A DNA stretch of 64,000 bases from Anaeromyces robustus (Eukaryota > Neocallimastigomycota > Neocallimastigomycetes > Neocallimastigales > Neocallimastigaceae). Of the stretch, positions 42,480 through 54,960 are shown one piece after another. The notes under the pieces were generated by a model. That model saw only the letters and a list, made by a program, of their open reading frames with translations, was not told the origin of the DNA and ran no database searches. Each line of letters starts with the position of its first letter. Positions within the stretch are counted from its first letter, which is position 1. The translations under genes were made by a program, and so were the position numbers. The stretch spans positions 60,001 through 124,000 of the forward strand of contig MCFG01000108.1 of assembly GCA_002104895.1 (NCBI GenBank), in the 5' to 3' direction.

Positions 42480-42755
42480 CTACTTTTTTATAATTAATAA
42501 TTTTTATAAGGTCTATTTTAAAACTACTATTTAAAACTACTATTTTATAATTAATAACTTTTATATGCTCTATTTTAAAACTACTACTTTATAATTAATA
42601 ACTTTTATATGCTCTATTTTAAAACTACTAATTTATAATTAATAATTTTTATATACTCTATTTTAAAATTACTATTTTATAATTAATAATTTTTATATGT
42701 TCTATTTTAAAACTACTATTTTATAATTAATAATTTTTATATGGTCTATTTTAAA
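42480..42755 (+). repeat. 44-bp minisatellite
   Basis: Tandem units containing TATAATTAATAA, then TTTTATATGCTC, then TATTTTAAAACTACTA. Successive GCTC/ACTC boxes at 42567, 42611 and 42655 give a 44-bp period. Confidence 0.92.
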
Positions 42756-43510
42756 AAAAAAATTAACCAAGGATTTATATTAAAGTACTATATATATAAA
42801 AATTTTATATATTAATTATATTTATTAACAGTATTTTTATGATATTATTTAGTATTGTATAATATAATAAGCATTATAGTTTTATTCTATTTTATAATTA
42901 ATAACTTTTATATGCTCTATTTTAAATTTACTATTTTATATTTAATAATTTTTATATGCTCTATTTTAAAATTTCTATTTTATAATTAGTAATTTATATA
43001 TGTTCTATTTTAAGAGAAAAATTAACCAAAGATTTATATTAAAGTACTATATATTAAATTTTATATATTACTTATATTTATTAACAGTATTTTTATGATA
43101 TTATTTAGTATTATATAATATAATAAGCATTATAGTTTTATTCTATTATATAATTAATAATTTTTATATGCTCTATTTTAAAATTACTATTTTATAATTA
43201 ATAACTTTTATATGTTCTATTTTAAGAGAAAAATTAACCAAAGATTTATATTAAAGTACTATATATATTAAATTTTATATATTAATTATATTTATTAACA
43301 GTATTTTTATAATATTATTTAATATTGTATAATATAATAAGCCTTATGGTTTTATTCTATTTAATAATAATAATAATTAAGTATTAATAATACATTATTT
43401 AATAAAAGATATATAAAGTATTTTTATAATATAATAAGCCTTATAGTTTTATTCTATTTAATAATAATAATTAAGTATTAATACATCATTAAATAAAAGA
43501 TATAAAGTAT
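42756..43510 (+). repeat. Nested higher-order repeat built on the 44-bp satellite
   Basis: A block of about 125 bp starting TTAACCAA, with AAAGTACTATATA and ATAATAAGCATTATAG, recurs at about 42764, 43021 and 43233. Copies of the 44-bp unit lie between the blocks. The last part (43325-43510) repeats AATAAGCCTTAT...TTTTATTCTATTTAATAATAA twice. Confidence 0.88.
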
Positions 43511-43700
43511 TTTTATAATTTTCATTATATATCACTATTAATCTAGTTGAAACAAAATTTTATTATATTATTATTAAGTATAAAGTTTATTAATTTTTAT
43601 TTAAATGTTATTAATATAATTATTTTAGTTTTATTATTTGTACAATAAAGTTAAATAAAAACATAATATCTAGATATATCAATAATTTTCATGAAAAGTT

Positions 43701-43737
<37 letters not shown>

Positions 43738-45068
43738 ATATAATTTCTTTTATCGTTATATTTAAACACCTAACCTCTTTTGTTATTATAAAATTTAAGG
43801 GTTAGTTTGTATACAATATATAGGAAAGGTTTTATAATAATAGTTTTTATAATTATATACTATTAGTATAAAAATGGAATATATATTTGTTAATTTATAT
43901 AAAAAAGAAATTAATAATGAATTTTTATTTTAGATTTATGAAATTTGTATGAATGTAAAAAGTATAAAACATAATAAAGAATCATTTATAAGCAGTATCT
44001 ACATTACAAGTGACAAGTGACATCATTATTTTAAATATAATTTGAATATAATCACATGATATTTTTCAAAGATGTATGACAAAAATATATTTTCAGAATT
44101 TATAATTTTTAAATTTATATTTATTTCATATAAAAAATATAAGAAGCATTTATTCAATATTTTTTACTAATAAATGAAATTATTAATTATTAGTTGTTAG
44201 TTATTTTTAAAAGTTAATATTTCGTTTCTTTTTTCCCTATTAAATTTATGATGGAATACAGATTTTTTAATAAAAAAAAGTTTATTAAAACTATGAATAA
44301 TATCACATGATTTATTTATATTTACAAGAATTTTAAAAAAAATCTCACCTAAATTGTTAATTTAATTTAATTAAAAAAATTTTACCGTTTTAGGTTTTAT
44401 TCTTGACAGCTATTGGGTTATTCACTTAATATTTTTTTTATTTCGTTTTACTAAAATCTATATAAAGAAAAAAAAATAATAATTATTAAAATTATTGAAT
44501 TAAAAATATTTAATAAAAATTAATGTATTATTAATAATTTTAATAGTATTAATTTATAAAAAAAAAAAAAAAAAAGAATTGAATTAAATTAAAAAAAAAA
44601 ATAGTAAAACATTAAAACATATTGAAATAATAAAAAAAAATCAAAATTAAACAAATAATTAAAAATAAAGTAAAAGAAGAAAGAGAAATGAAATAATAAT
44701 AATAATAAAAAAAAAAGAACTAAATAATAATAAAATTAACAAATAATAAAAAGAGAACTTGTTAATAATATTTATAGTTAATAATAATGATTTATCAATT
44801 ATATATAAATAAGATAAAATAGAGCAAAAAGGAAAAAAAAAAAAAGAATTAATCAATTGAATAAATAATAGTATTAACATTTTTTCTCTAATTAATCAGT
44901 ATAACTATATATATGTATATGTACATACATGTATATATATATATATATAATTTTTTTTTTTTTTTTTCGTTATCATTTAATAAAAAATATCATATTTAAT
45001 ATACAAATTTCATTTAGATATATATATATAAATTATAAATATATATTAATTTTTGAATAATTAAATCA
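43511..45068. other. A+T-rich stretch upstream of the lectin-GT34 gene
   Basis: Contains a TA dinucleotide run at 43708-43732. A short plus-strand frame (43874-44020) reads as 49 codons with one TAG, and long A and T tracts follow. It leads into the promoter of the gene at 45154. No supported gene. Confidence 0.5.
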
Positions 45069-45130
45069 CAACAACAACAACAACAACAACAACAATAACA
45101 ACAACAACAACAACAATAATAATAATAATA
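45069..45130 (+). repeat. CAA/TAA trinucleotide run in the 5' leader of the lectin-GT34 gene
   Basis: CAA repeats with one TAA interruption, then AAT repeats, end about 25 bases before the start codon. This is probably transcribed 5' UTR and could influence translation or transcript length. Confidence 0.85.
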
Positions 45131-45153
45131 AAAATAAAAAAATAGAAAAAGAA

Positions 45154-47206
45154 ATGGGTGTTAATTATCGAGGATCAAGACTATCGAATATTTATTTTAA
45201 TAATAGTAAAAGTTGGAATAAAATAATAAGGCGAGTCCTTATACTATCTACTTTTACTTTTGCTTTATTATTAGCAAATTTTCTTACAGAAATTTTTTGT
45301 CAAGGTGATAATCACAAATTTGGTTTCTATAAGAAAAGAAATATTTATTCTGATGTACCATTACCTAAATTTTCATATCTTTATACTAATGGTACCGATG
45401 GACCTATAACAGTTAATAGATTTAAAGCAGATGATGATAGATTTGATGTATATAAAATGATAATTGATAATAATGAAGAAGATTTCAAGTCATTTTATTA
45501 TGATATAGAAGGATTTGAAAAATTGGAAAAATTTATTGAAAAGGAAGAATATATATGTGAAACTGAGTTACAAACTGAGTCTCATAAAGAATTTAATATT
45601 GTATGTCCAATTCATTATACCATTAATATTGATGAAGCATTTTATGGTCGTTATGCTAATGACACTATTCATTGTACAGTTAATAATAAAACTGAAAATG
45701 TAGAAACCAAAAGATTAGAAATTTCTGAAACTTGTGGCAATGATTCTTTAGATATTGTGAAAAAAATTTGTGAAGGAAGACCAGATTGTAGTATAAAACC
45801 TAATAAAAAATTTTTTGGTAATCCTTGTAATACTATGGATATTTATAAATATCTTCATGTTAAATATCGTTGTGTCAAAAATAAAGTAAGTTTCATATTT
45901 TTAATTTTTATTTTTATTTTAAATTTTATTTTTAATTTTATTTTTAATTTTATTTTATTTTATTACATTATTTAAATAATTTTTTCAAATTCAAATATTT
46001 TTTTTTATAAAATAAATATTTATTTATAAATGATAAAATAGTAATAATAAATAATTGTAATATTTTAATAATAATATATATTTATATTTATATTTATAAT
46101 TTATAATTTATATTTATGTTTATATTAATTATATATAAAAGGAATTTAAAAAACCAAATTTTGCTGTTGTCATGTTTTCAGATGTAATTAAAGTAAATAC
46201 AATCTATGAAAATGCTATAAGTGAATTTTATCAGTATTGTAAAATACATAATTATACATTTATATTTAATGATTATCATTATGATAAAATAAGAGAAATT
46301 TTTTATATGAAATTACATGTTATTAAAGAAGCTATTATAAGAGGTTTAAAAACTCATGAATATGACTGGATATTGTAAATATAAAATATAAAATATTTGA
46401 ATATATACAATACATACATACACATATATATATTTATTTAATTATATATATAATATATATATTTTTTTAAATAAATATTAATATATATCTATTCATTTAT
46501 CATTTATTTTTATGATATTAAATAATATTTTATATATTTTAATTTATTTATTTATATTTATCTATCTCTCTATCTATCTATTTATCTATATATGTATATA
46601 CAATATAATAGTTGGGTAGATAGTGATGTAATATTAGCTAATCCAAATATAAAATTGGAAACATTTATACCAACTGATGAAAATATTCATTTTATTGTTA
46701 CAGCAGATCATCATGGACTTAATGCTGGTGTTTTTATTATAAAGGTTCATCCATGGTCACTTAATTTCATGATGCATTCTTTAGCTTATCAATATTTTAT
46801 TGGTGGAAAATTTTTAGAATATGCAGATCAAACTTCAATGAATGATGTATTATTTCTCAATAATGAAGATGAAAGAAAACATTATGCCGTTGTACCACAA
46901 AATTGGTTTAATGCTTATCCTAATAAAAGACATAAAGGAGATATGGTACTTCATTTTGCTGGTCGTATAAATAAGAAAAGAGATTCTAATTATACACGTA
47001 CAGAACTTAAAAATGATCCAGATTATTTAAAAGCAAGAACTAATCAAAAAATGAGACAAGAAGCATTAGATTTTTATGCAAAACCCATAGAAAACCAAAG
47101 AAAATTAAGATATGGTTTTATAGAAGAAACTTTATGGGAAAAATTTAAAAGAAAATGCGTAGAATATTATACAAAATTTAAGAAATATATGGATACTTTT
47201 AAATAA
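45154..47206 (+). CDS. Type II membrane protein: SUEL-type galactose-binding lectin fused to GT34 glycosyltransferase
   Basis: Likely a Golgi enzyme adding galactose or mannose to glycans. Seen: exons 45154-45885, 46142-46374 and 46612-47206. The introns start GTAAGT and GTAAAT and end AAAG and ATAG; phases close to give 519 residues. A short cytoplasmic tail and a membrane anchor (about 28-48) are followed by a stem. A Gal_Lectin (SUEL) domain covers about 133-242, with EAFYGRY, several Cys, FFGNPC and YLHVKYRC. The catalytic part follows: VVMFSD, then WVDSDV with the DxD metal site at Asp325/Asp327, then NAGVFIIKVHPWS at about 359-371, and DQTSMNDVL. These fit the GMA12/MNN10 family. The W-F-W context across exons 2/3 restores the usual W-DSD motif, supporting the splice. 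Substrate is not determinable. It is convergent with the ankyrin gene downstream. Confidence 0.9.
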
Positions 47207-47522
47207 ATAAATATATATCTATATATATTTATATATATATATATTCGGGTAGTTCAATGGTATATTATATAGAAAAAGATAAATTAAGAAAAAAAAAGAG
47301 TTAATTATTTAAAACCTTATTTAATTTTTTATTTTTTTTAATTTTTTTTTATTAATACTTTTTTTAAAAGCAAGAATAGAAAATAAATCAAATATCATTT
47401 TTATTAATAATATCGGTTTTACTATTTATTTATTATTTATTTATCTTTTTATTTATTTATCTGTAATTATAATAATAATAATAATAGTAATGATAGAAAT
47501 AGAAATAATAAAAATAATGAAA

Positions 47523-47558
<36 letters not shown>

Positions 47559-47725
47559 CAAAAAAAAAAAAAAACAATAGAAAACAAGCAAAACAAAATC
47601 AATATTTATTTTGTTTTATTAATTATTAAAAAAACTTATAAATAAAAGCTTTGATAATCTTATTTGTATATTATATAATTTAATAAAATAAAATAAAATA
47701 AAATAAAATAAAATAAATGTTTTTT

Positions 47726-47786
47726 AATAATCTCATTTATATATACAAATATTAGTATATATATATATATATATAATGAGATTATA
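47726..47786. repeat. Inverted repeat (foldback)
   Basis: AATAATCTCATTTATATA is mirrored by TATATAATGAGATTAT across a TA-rich centre, giving arms of about 18 bp with one mismatch. It may mark a transcript end. Confidence 0.75.
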
Positions 47787-48063
47787 ATATAACAATAATA
47801 ATAAAAAAAAATATAAAAAAAAAAAAAAAGAATTTTTATTTTTTTTAAAGTAAAAAATTGTCTAATAAAAATATATTATATTTATACAGAGAGCTTTATA
47901 TTTATGAATTTATGAATATAAAACTATTTTTTATTATATATATATGAAAAAGAACGGTAAAATTTTTTTTATTTTTTTTTTTATTTTTATTTTTTTTATT
48001 TTTATTTTTATTTTTTTTTTTTATTTTTTATTTTTTTTTTTTTTTATTTTTTTGTTTTTTTTT

Positions 48064-48142
48064 TAGTACTTTTTTTTTTTTTAGTACTTTTTTTTTTTTA
48101 GTACTTTTTTTTTTTTAGTACTTTTTTTTTTTTTAGTACTTT
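48064..48142. repeat. Tandem T-tract + AGTAC repeats at the ankyrin 3' end
   Basis: Five copies of TTTAGTAC separated by T runs of about 10-13 (period 16-19 bp) lie immediately after the minus-strand stop at 48152. On the sense strand of that gene they read as GTACTAAA boxes in A-rich sequence. Confidence 0.9.
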
Positions 48143-48151
48143 TTTTTTATT

Positions 48152-51100
48152 TTATCTTTTTTTATTAGTTGATAAAAGTTCTCTAACAATATCCGATAGA
48201 TTATTCATAATAGCTAATTTTAATGGGGTTATACCATTTTTTGTTTTTAATTTTATATCAGGTTTATAGTTCATTAATAATTTAATTAAATCCATATTTT
48301 TTTGTTCGATAGCATATATTAAAGCATTTTTTCCTTGTTTATTTAAATAATTAATATTGGCTCCATTGGATAATAACGTTTTAATTAATTTTAAATTTTG
48401 GGTATTTAATTTTATAGCATATAATAAAAGTGTATCTTCTAAATTATCATCATTTTTTTCGTTTTCTTTTTCTTTTTCTTTTTCTTTTTTATTATTATTC
48501 ATTTTCTTATAATTTATTAAATTATAATCATCAATATTAATATTTAATGTATTAAGTTGGGGTAAAATAACTTCTAAACCTTGCCAATTATTATAATTTA
48601 TTAGATATTGAAATGGTAAAAGATTATTTGGAAGGTAGGTTTGATAGAAATTAATTTTTGGTATAAATAATTTTAATATTTCTTTATATTTTTCATTATC
48701 GGAAGGATGTTTTAAAATATAAGATATAGCAGATTCTCCTTGCTGATTTGGTATGGTAATATCTGCACCATTTTCTAATAAAAATGGAATACATTTATAT
48801 TTTTCATATTTAATCGATAGTAAAAGAGGTGTAGAACCATCTAATAAGGAAGGTTCATTAATATTATAATTAAATTCTTGAATTAATAATTGAATTAATT
48901 CTTCATTTTCATTTAGACATACTAAGTGAACTTCTTGACATTTTTCCATAATTTCTTTATCTTCAATATCAAAATTGAAATTATTTTCATTATTATCATC
49001 ATCATTATTTATACTACTACTACTATTACTTCTACTATTATCAATATTATTATTATTACTATTATTATTACTATTATTATTACTATTATTATTATTATTA
49101 TTAATATTATTATTATTATTACTATTACTAGTATTATTATCATTATTAGTATTATTACTATTATTATTACTATTATTATTACTGTTATTACTACTACTAC
49201 TATTATTATTACTATTATTACTATTCTTCTTCTTCTTCTTCTTCTTCTTCTTCTTCTTTTTATTATTTATATTATAATTATTTACATTTTTATTATTATC
49301 TATATTATCATTATCATTTTCATATTTATTGTTATTTATGTTGTTATTTATGTTGTTATTATTACTATTATTATTGTCATTGTTTTTATGATTTACATAT
49401 GATAATATATCATGATTATTTTCATGGTTATTTTCATTTTTTAAACTTTTTAATTTTATAATTCTTTTAATATTTTCATATTGAAAATTATTATTATTAT
49501 CATCAATAATTTTATTATTATCTTCATTATTATCTTTATTATTATTATTATTATTAATTTTTTTCCAAACATTTAAAAGTTCTTCATAAATTTTCGTAAA
49601 ATTTGAATCTAATTGTTCCTTTAATTGATTAATTTCTAATAAGTTATTATTATTATTATTATCACTATTGTTATTTAATTTTTCGTATTTATCAATATAT
49701 TTCAATAATAATAATTTAACTTTTTCCTTTTCTTGTTTTTTAAGAGAATACATTAACGGTGTTATATTTTGATCATTTTTTTCTTCGATATTAATTTTTT
49801 CATTATTTATTAATGTAGTAAAATAATCAATATTCGGATGATCAATAGCATAAAATAAAAAAGTTTTATGATTTTTATCTTTTTCAGTATTCATTTTATC
49901 CTTATCCTCATCATAATTATTTAAAATACTTTTTAATAAATCTAATAAATTCCTATTAATGGAAAAAATAATAGGATTTGAAATGAATTTTAGAGTTTGA
50001 TCATTTTCTAAAATATAAAAACCATTTTTGATAATAGCTTTATTAAAAGATTGATTATTTATCATATAAGATAGTAATCCATCTTGTTCTTCAAATTGTT
50101 TTATTTCAATACTCATTTTATTTTTTATTAATAAAGAAAAATAGAGTTCATTTTCAATATTATTTTTAAGCATATAATAAAGATAATTTTCATTATTGAT
50201 ATTTTCTAGATGAATTAAATGTTCAAAAAGAGGTTGATTTATAATATCATTTGATAATAAATAATGAATAGGTGTTTGATTATGATTATCTTTTAAATTA
50301 ATATTATATTGAAACAATTGATTTTTAGAAGAGGTAAGAATAGCTATGGCACAATCAAAATACCAATATTTTAAGGCAACCATTAATGGAGTATTATTAT
50401 TTTTATCTTTACTATTTATATTTTCTGATGTAATTAGTTTAGGAATAGCTTTATGATTATTGAATTGACAAGCAATATGTAAAACAGTAGAGTTATTTTT
50501 CTTTTCAGATACATTTTTATTAGGATAATATTGTAATATTAAATCTAAAATTTCAGGATAATCAATACAATATTGAATAGTATACATTAATGGAGTTCGA
50601 TCATTATCCTCCGAATTTTTGATATTAATTATATTTTTATTTAATTTTAATATTTTTTTTATATTATTAAAGTTATGATCTTTAATTTCTTTAAATATTG
50701 TAGTAGGCAATACAACTTCTTTCTCTTTTTGACGGGAATAATTTTTTTTCCCAATTTTTGTAAGATAATCTTGATTACCACTCATATTAACTAGAAATAT
50801 CATTTTATTGAAGAATTCAGATTTATTGAATTCTTCATAACCATAATATTCAACTATTAAATCTGTAATCATTAAATTTTTATCATTTAGCATAATAGAA
50901 AAATGTGTATCAGAATTTAAAATACTTAAATCGATGATATTTTTCTTTTGATCATTATCATCATTTTCTTTTTCCTTTTTTTTACAATAATCAAATATTA
51001 ATTTTAATGCTTTATAAGAAACCATATTATCATATTTAAAAAAAGTTTGAATTAAAAAATCAATGATAGTATTATATTCATTATTCAGATCAGTACGATG

Positions 51101-51844
51101 TGTAAAATTAATATCATAGTTTATTAAAGCATTAATATCGATACCATGATCTAATAAAAAGATAAATTTTTCAAAAACATCTTCTTCAAAAGGATCAAAA
51201 TTTATTTCATAAAATAATAAATTATATTCATCTTTTTCAAAATACATAGTACCATTGATATCAAAACCATTTTTTAAGAAAAGTTCAAGCATATCCATTT
51301 TTGATTCTCTTAAAAGTTTCATTAGATAACAAGCATATTTTTTTGAATATTTATTATCTTTAATGTAGATACTTAATAAATATTCAATAACTTCTTGATT
51401 CAAGCCATAATTTATAGCATATATTATTAATAAAAAATCATGTTTTACTGTTATATCATTCAATAATACTTTATTTTCAGGATTGTTTAAATATTCTATA
51501 ATTGATTTTAAATTTTTATTCTTTAACTTTGAAAGTATAGGTTTAATTTTTTTAGAATGTCTGTAAATATTTATAATATTAATAAAAATAAATAATTAAT
51601 AATAAGTAAATAAATAATAGATATATAATTATAATATAAAATAGAAAAAAATATTCAATATTCAATATTGTATATTTTATATTTTAACACACACACCACA
51701 CACATAAAAATATATATATATATATAAATTAATAAATAAATAAAAGTAATAATTATATTTTTACGTTCTTTCCGAAAATTCAATATTTTGGAGTTCATTA
51801 TCTATATGTTTATTCATTAAGATATGTTTTGGTGTTTTGAACAT
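48152..51844 (-). CDS. Large ankyrin-repeat protein with an Asn/Ser/Lys linker
   Basis: Protein-interaction protein of unknown role. Seen: exon 1 at 51765-51844 (ATG at 51844), donor GTAAAA; acceptor TTTACAG; exon 2 at 48152-51560. The phases close to 1162 residues. The long frame has no ATG near its 5' end, which is why the upstream exon is needed. The N-terminal part is a helical region (KHILMNKHID... THSKKIKPILSKLK). Many degenerate ankyrin units follow, with motifs such as TPLMYTIQY, STVLHIACQFNNHKA and NTPLMVAL. A linker of poly-Asn, Ser-Asn and a 13-Lys run is encoded by ATT, TTA and TTC repeats on the plus strand (about 49010-49560). The C-terminal units (GANINYLNKQGKNALIYAI, GITPLKLAI) are closer to the ankyrin consensus. 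No enzymatic domain or signal peptide is visible. It lies next to a second ankyrin locus at 57-60 kb, but the two are not tandem copies. Confidence 0.86.
49010..49258 (-). repeat. Coding Asn/Ser trinucleotide tract and CTT (poly-Lys) run
   Basis: Mixed ATT/ACT triplets encode Asn and Ser. They end in a CTT run at about 49225-49258 that encodes Lys. The tract is in frame within the ankyrin protein. Confidence 0.9.
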
Positions 51845-52419
51845 TTTTGGTAATATTAACTTTTTTTTTTTTTTTTTTTTTTTTATATTAATTTCATTAT
51901 TATTATTATTATTTTTTCTTTTTTTTTTTTTTTTTTTTTTAATTTTTCGGTAGAAATAAAAAAAAAGAAAAAGAAAAAGAAAAAAGTATATAAAAATTTT
52001 ATTATTATTATTATATATATTGTATTTTATTTATATATTATTAAAAATAACAAAAAATAATAAATAAAATAAAACAAATTATAAAAACAAAATAGATATA
52101 TAGTTTTATATTTTTTATGTAGTGCTTTTTTTTCATTATTAGTTATGTCCAATTTTCTATAATCTTTACTTTTAACGTTTATAATTATTGGCCAATGAAA
52201 ATTAAAAATCAAATTAAAAAATATTTTTTTCTATTTAATTAGATTTTTAATTTATGAAAAAAAGAGATAATTTTAGTTAAATATAAATTAAATTGTATAA
52301 AAAAATTTTTTTTTTTGTTTTAAAAAATAATCTTTAAAAATGTTGTATATATCTTATTAAATATTAATTAAATATTATAAACAATTTTTAATAACTATGT
52401 TTTTAATTTACTACATAAT
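51845..52419. other. Upstream region of the ankyrin gene
   Basis: T runs at 51861-51883 and 51917-51940 precede the ankyrin start codon. Bases 52095-52205 read on the minus strand as a short coding-like segment without a supported start or splice partner. No gene is called. Confidence 0.45.
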
Positions 52420-53726
52420 AATTTTAATCCTAGTAAAGTAATGTTGTTGGATTAAGAAAAGATGTTTTCATTATTTTAATAATGATCATTTAAAGAAAAA
52501 AAAAATTAAACCAAAAACTAATAAAGAATATTAAAAATATAGTTATTTAAAATTGTTAATAATATTTAATATAATATATACAATATTTTTAAAGAGTTTA
52601 TTATTATTTCAATAAAAAAATTAAAAAAAAAATTATTATTATATTTATTTTTATTTAAAACAGATAAAGTGAACATAAATTAACAATAAAAATTATCTTA
52701 CTATAATTAATAGGATAGTAATTTTATATTTATTATATAAAATGAAAAAAAAAAAATCTTAAATTAATTATAATTTCTACTATCTTTATTGTATAATAAA
52801 AGATATGAAATAGACAACGGAATATATATAAGGTTTTATAAAGCTAATATATATATGTGCTCTCTCTCTCTTTTTTTTTTTTTTTTCAATTTAAATTACT
52901 ATCTATTCATTAAAAGAAAAATTATTATTAATAAATGAAATATTTAAAATTTAATATTTTATTTTTTAAAAAAAAAAATTGGAATTTTATATATTTTTGT
53001 TCCTGTAAAATAATGTTGTTGAAGTAAGAAAAAAATATTTCCACTATTTAAATACTGAGATTTTTTTATAATAAAATTAAATTGCTTTATTTTATTATTA
53101 TTTATATAATACCGATACAATTGATTTTTTTTTTTAAAAAAAAAAATATAAACCATTAAACATAAACCATTAATGATAAAGATTATCATATTATACCGAT
53201 TAATTTAATTAACAAATTTTATATGATAAAAAATAAAGTTATTAAATTTTATTTCTTATTTAAACTATTGAAACTAAACATTTAATAATGAAAATTATCT
53301 TGTTAAATTTTAATATAATTTAACATGTTTAATTAAAATAATTATATTACGCTTTTTGTATAAAATACATATATGTAAAAGATATTAGATTATTAAATTT
53401 TTCATTTAATTATATTATGATTTTTATATAAAATCATAAAAAAAAAAAAAAAAGGAAATATATATATATTTATTAAATTTATTATGATTTGTTCCATTTA
53501 TGTTTTATAGTATAAGATATAAAAAAGACAATAAAATATATACATATATATATAAAGTTGCATACATATATATGTTTTTTTTTAAATTGTTTAAATTGTG
53601 AAATTACTATTAATAGTAAAATTTAAAGTTTCATATTAAAACCAAAATTTGATAATTTCTATGCTTTAACTTTTGGTAAAGTAATAATAAATTGAGAAGA
53701 TAATGTTTCCATTATTTAAATAATGA

Positions 53727-53764
<38 letters not shown>

Positions 53765-54457
53765 AAAACAATAATACTATGACTGTATAAAAAATATCGA
53801 AAAAAAGTTATTAAATTTTATTTTTCTTTAAAATTATTAAATATAAATTATTATTAATGATAAAATTTATCTTATTAAACTTATTAATAAGATAATTATA
53901 CTTTTTGTATAGAATGAAAAAAAAAGATATAGGATGTTATGTAATTTATTAAATTAATTATAATTATTTTCGAATATATATGTTTTTTTTTTTTTTTTAT
54001 CTAAATTGCTATCTAATTATTAAAAAAGAATTATTTTTAAGAAATAAATATTTAAAGTTTAACATTTAAAAAAGAAAAAATTGGTATTTTATATATTTTA
54101 GTTCTGGTAAAGTTATATTGTTGGAATATGAAGAAATATTTCTACAATAATCTTTTTTTTTCTTTTTAAATTAATTATACTAATATTTTTATAGAGAATA
54201 TTAAAAAATTGAAACAATTAAAATAAATAATAAATATAAATCATTAATAATAAAGGATATTCATATTGTTTCGATTAACGAATTTAATAAAGTAATTATA
54301 TTATGATTTTTATATAAAATCATAAAAAAAAAAAAAGGAAATATATATATATTTATTAAATTTATTATTATTTGTTCCATCTATGTTTTATAGTATAAGA
54401 TATGAAAAAGACAATATAATATATACATATGTATATAAAGTTGCATACATATATATG

Positions 54458-54491
<34 letters not shown>

Positions 54492-54960
54492 GTTTAAATT
54501 TTACTATTAATAGAAAAATTTAAAGTTTCATATTAAAACCGAAATTTGATAATTTATATGCTTTAACTCTTGGTAAAGTAATAATAAATTAAGATAATAA
54601 TGTTTCCATTATTTAAATAATGATCTTTTTTTTTTTTTTTTTTTTTTTTTGAAAACAATAATACGATGACAATATAAAAAATATCGAAATAAAGTTATTA
54701 AATTTTATTTTTATTTAAAATTATTAAATATAAACTATTATTAATGATAAAATTTATCTTATTAAACTTGTAAATTTTATTAAGATTTAATAAGATAATT
54801 ATACTTTTTGTATAGAATGAAAAAAAAAAAGATATTAGATATTATATAATTTATTAAATTAATTATAATTATTTTCATCTATATAATATAATATAATATA
54901 ATATAATAAAAATAAAAGGTATGAAAAAAAGACAATAAAATATACTCATAAGATTGATAA
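52420..54960. repeat. Divergent long tandem repeats with a higher-order pair
   Basis: A box resembling GGTAAAGTAAT..TTGTTGGA, with (T/C)TTCCATTATTTAAATAATGATC and a T tract, recurs near 52432, 53003, 53680, 54105 and 54570. The blocks 53440-53950 and 54310-54840 are the most alike, sharing AAGTTGCATACATATATATG and TAGTATAAGATAT, about 890 bp apart. No coding capacity. The A/T tracts within are of variable length. Confidence 0.85.

Larger units (their letters stand above)
47207..48151. other. Intergenic region between convergent lectin-GT34 and ankyrin genes
   Basis: Holds both 3' ends. It contains a nearly pure A run at 47525-47574, TAAAA repeats at 47683-47716, a foldback at 47726-47786, and T-rich sequence with repeated AGTAC boxes up to the ankyrin stop codon. 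No gene is seen. Confidence 0.6.

Noticed and set aside
43745-43815. Telomere-like words (CCTAACC, GGGTTAG)
   Set aside because: Single copies in opposite orientation, not a TTAGGG array.
44659-44880. 73-residue hydrophobic minus-strand frame
   Set aside because: It is a product of A-rich text read in antisense (Phe/Leu/Ile only), with no start context or conservation signal.
47245-47262. tRNA-like text GGGTAGTTCAATGGTA
   Set aside because: It resembles a tRNA 5' arm and A box. No anticodon arm, B box or closing stem follows, so no tRNA is called.
48926-49402. Plus-strand Ile/Thr and Leu-rich frames
   Set aside because: They are antisense to the Asn/Ser/Lys linker of the ankyrin protein and have no independent support.
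52027-52212. Minus-strand 61-residue frame with some non-repetitive text
   Set aside because: No proper ATG, no splice partner and no family match. It could be a relic but is not supported as a gene.
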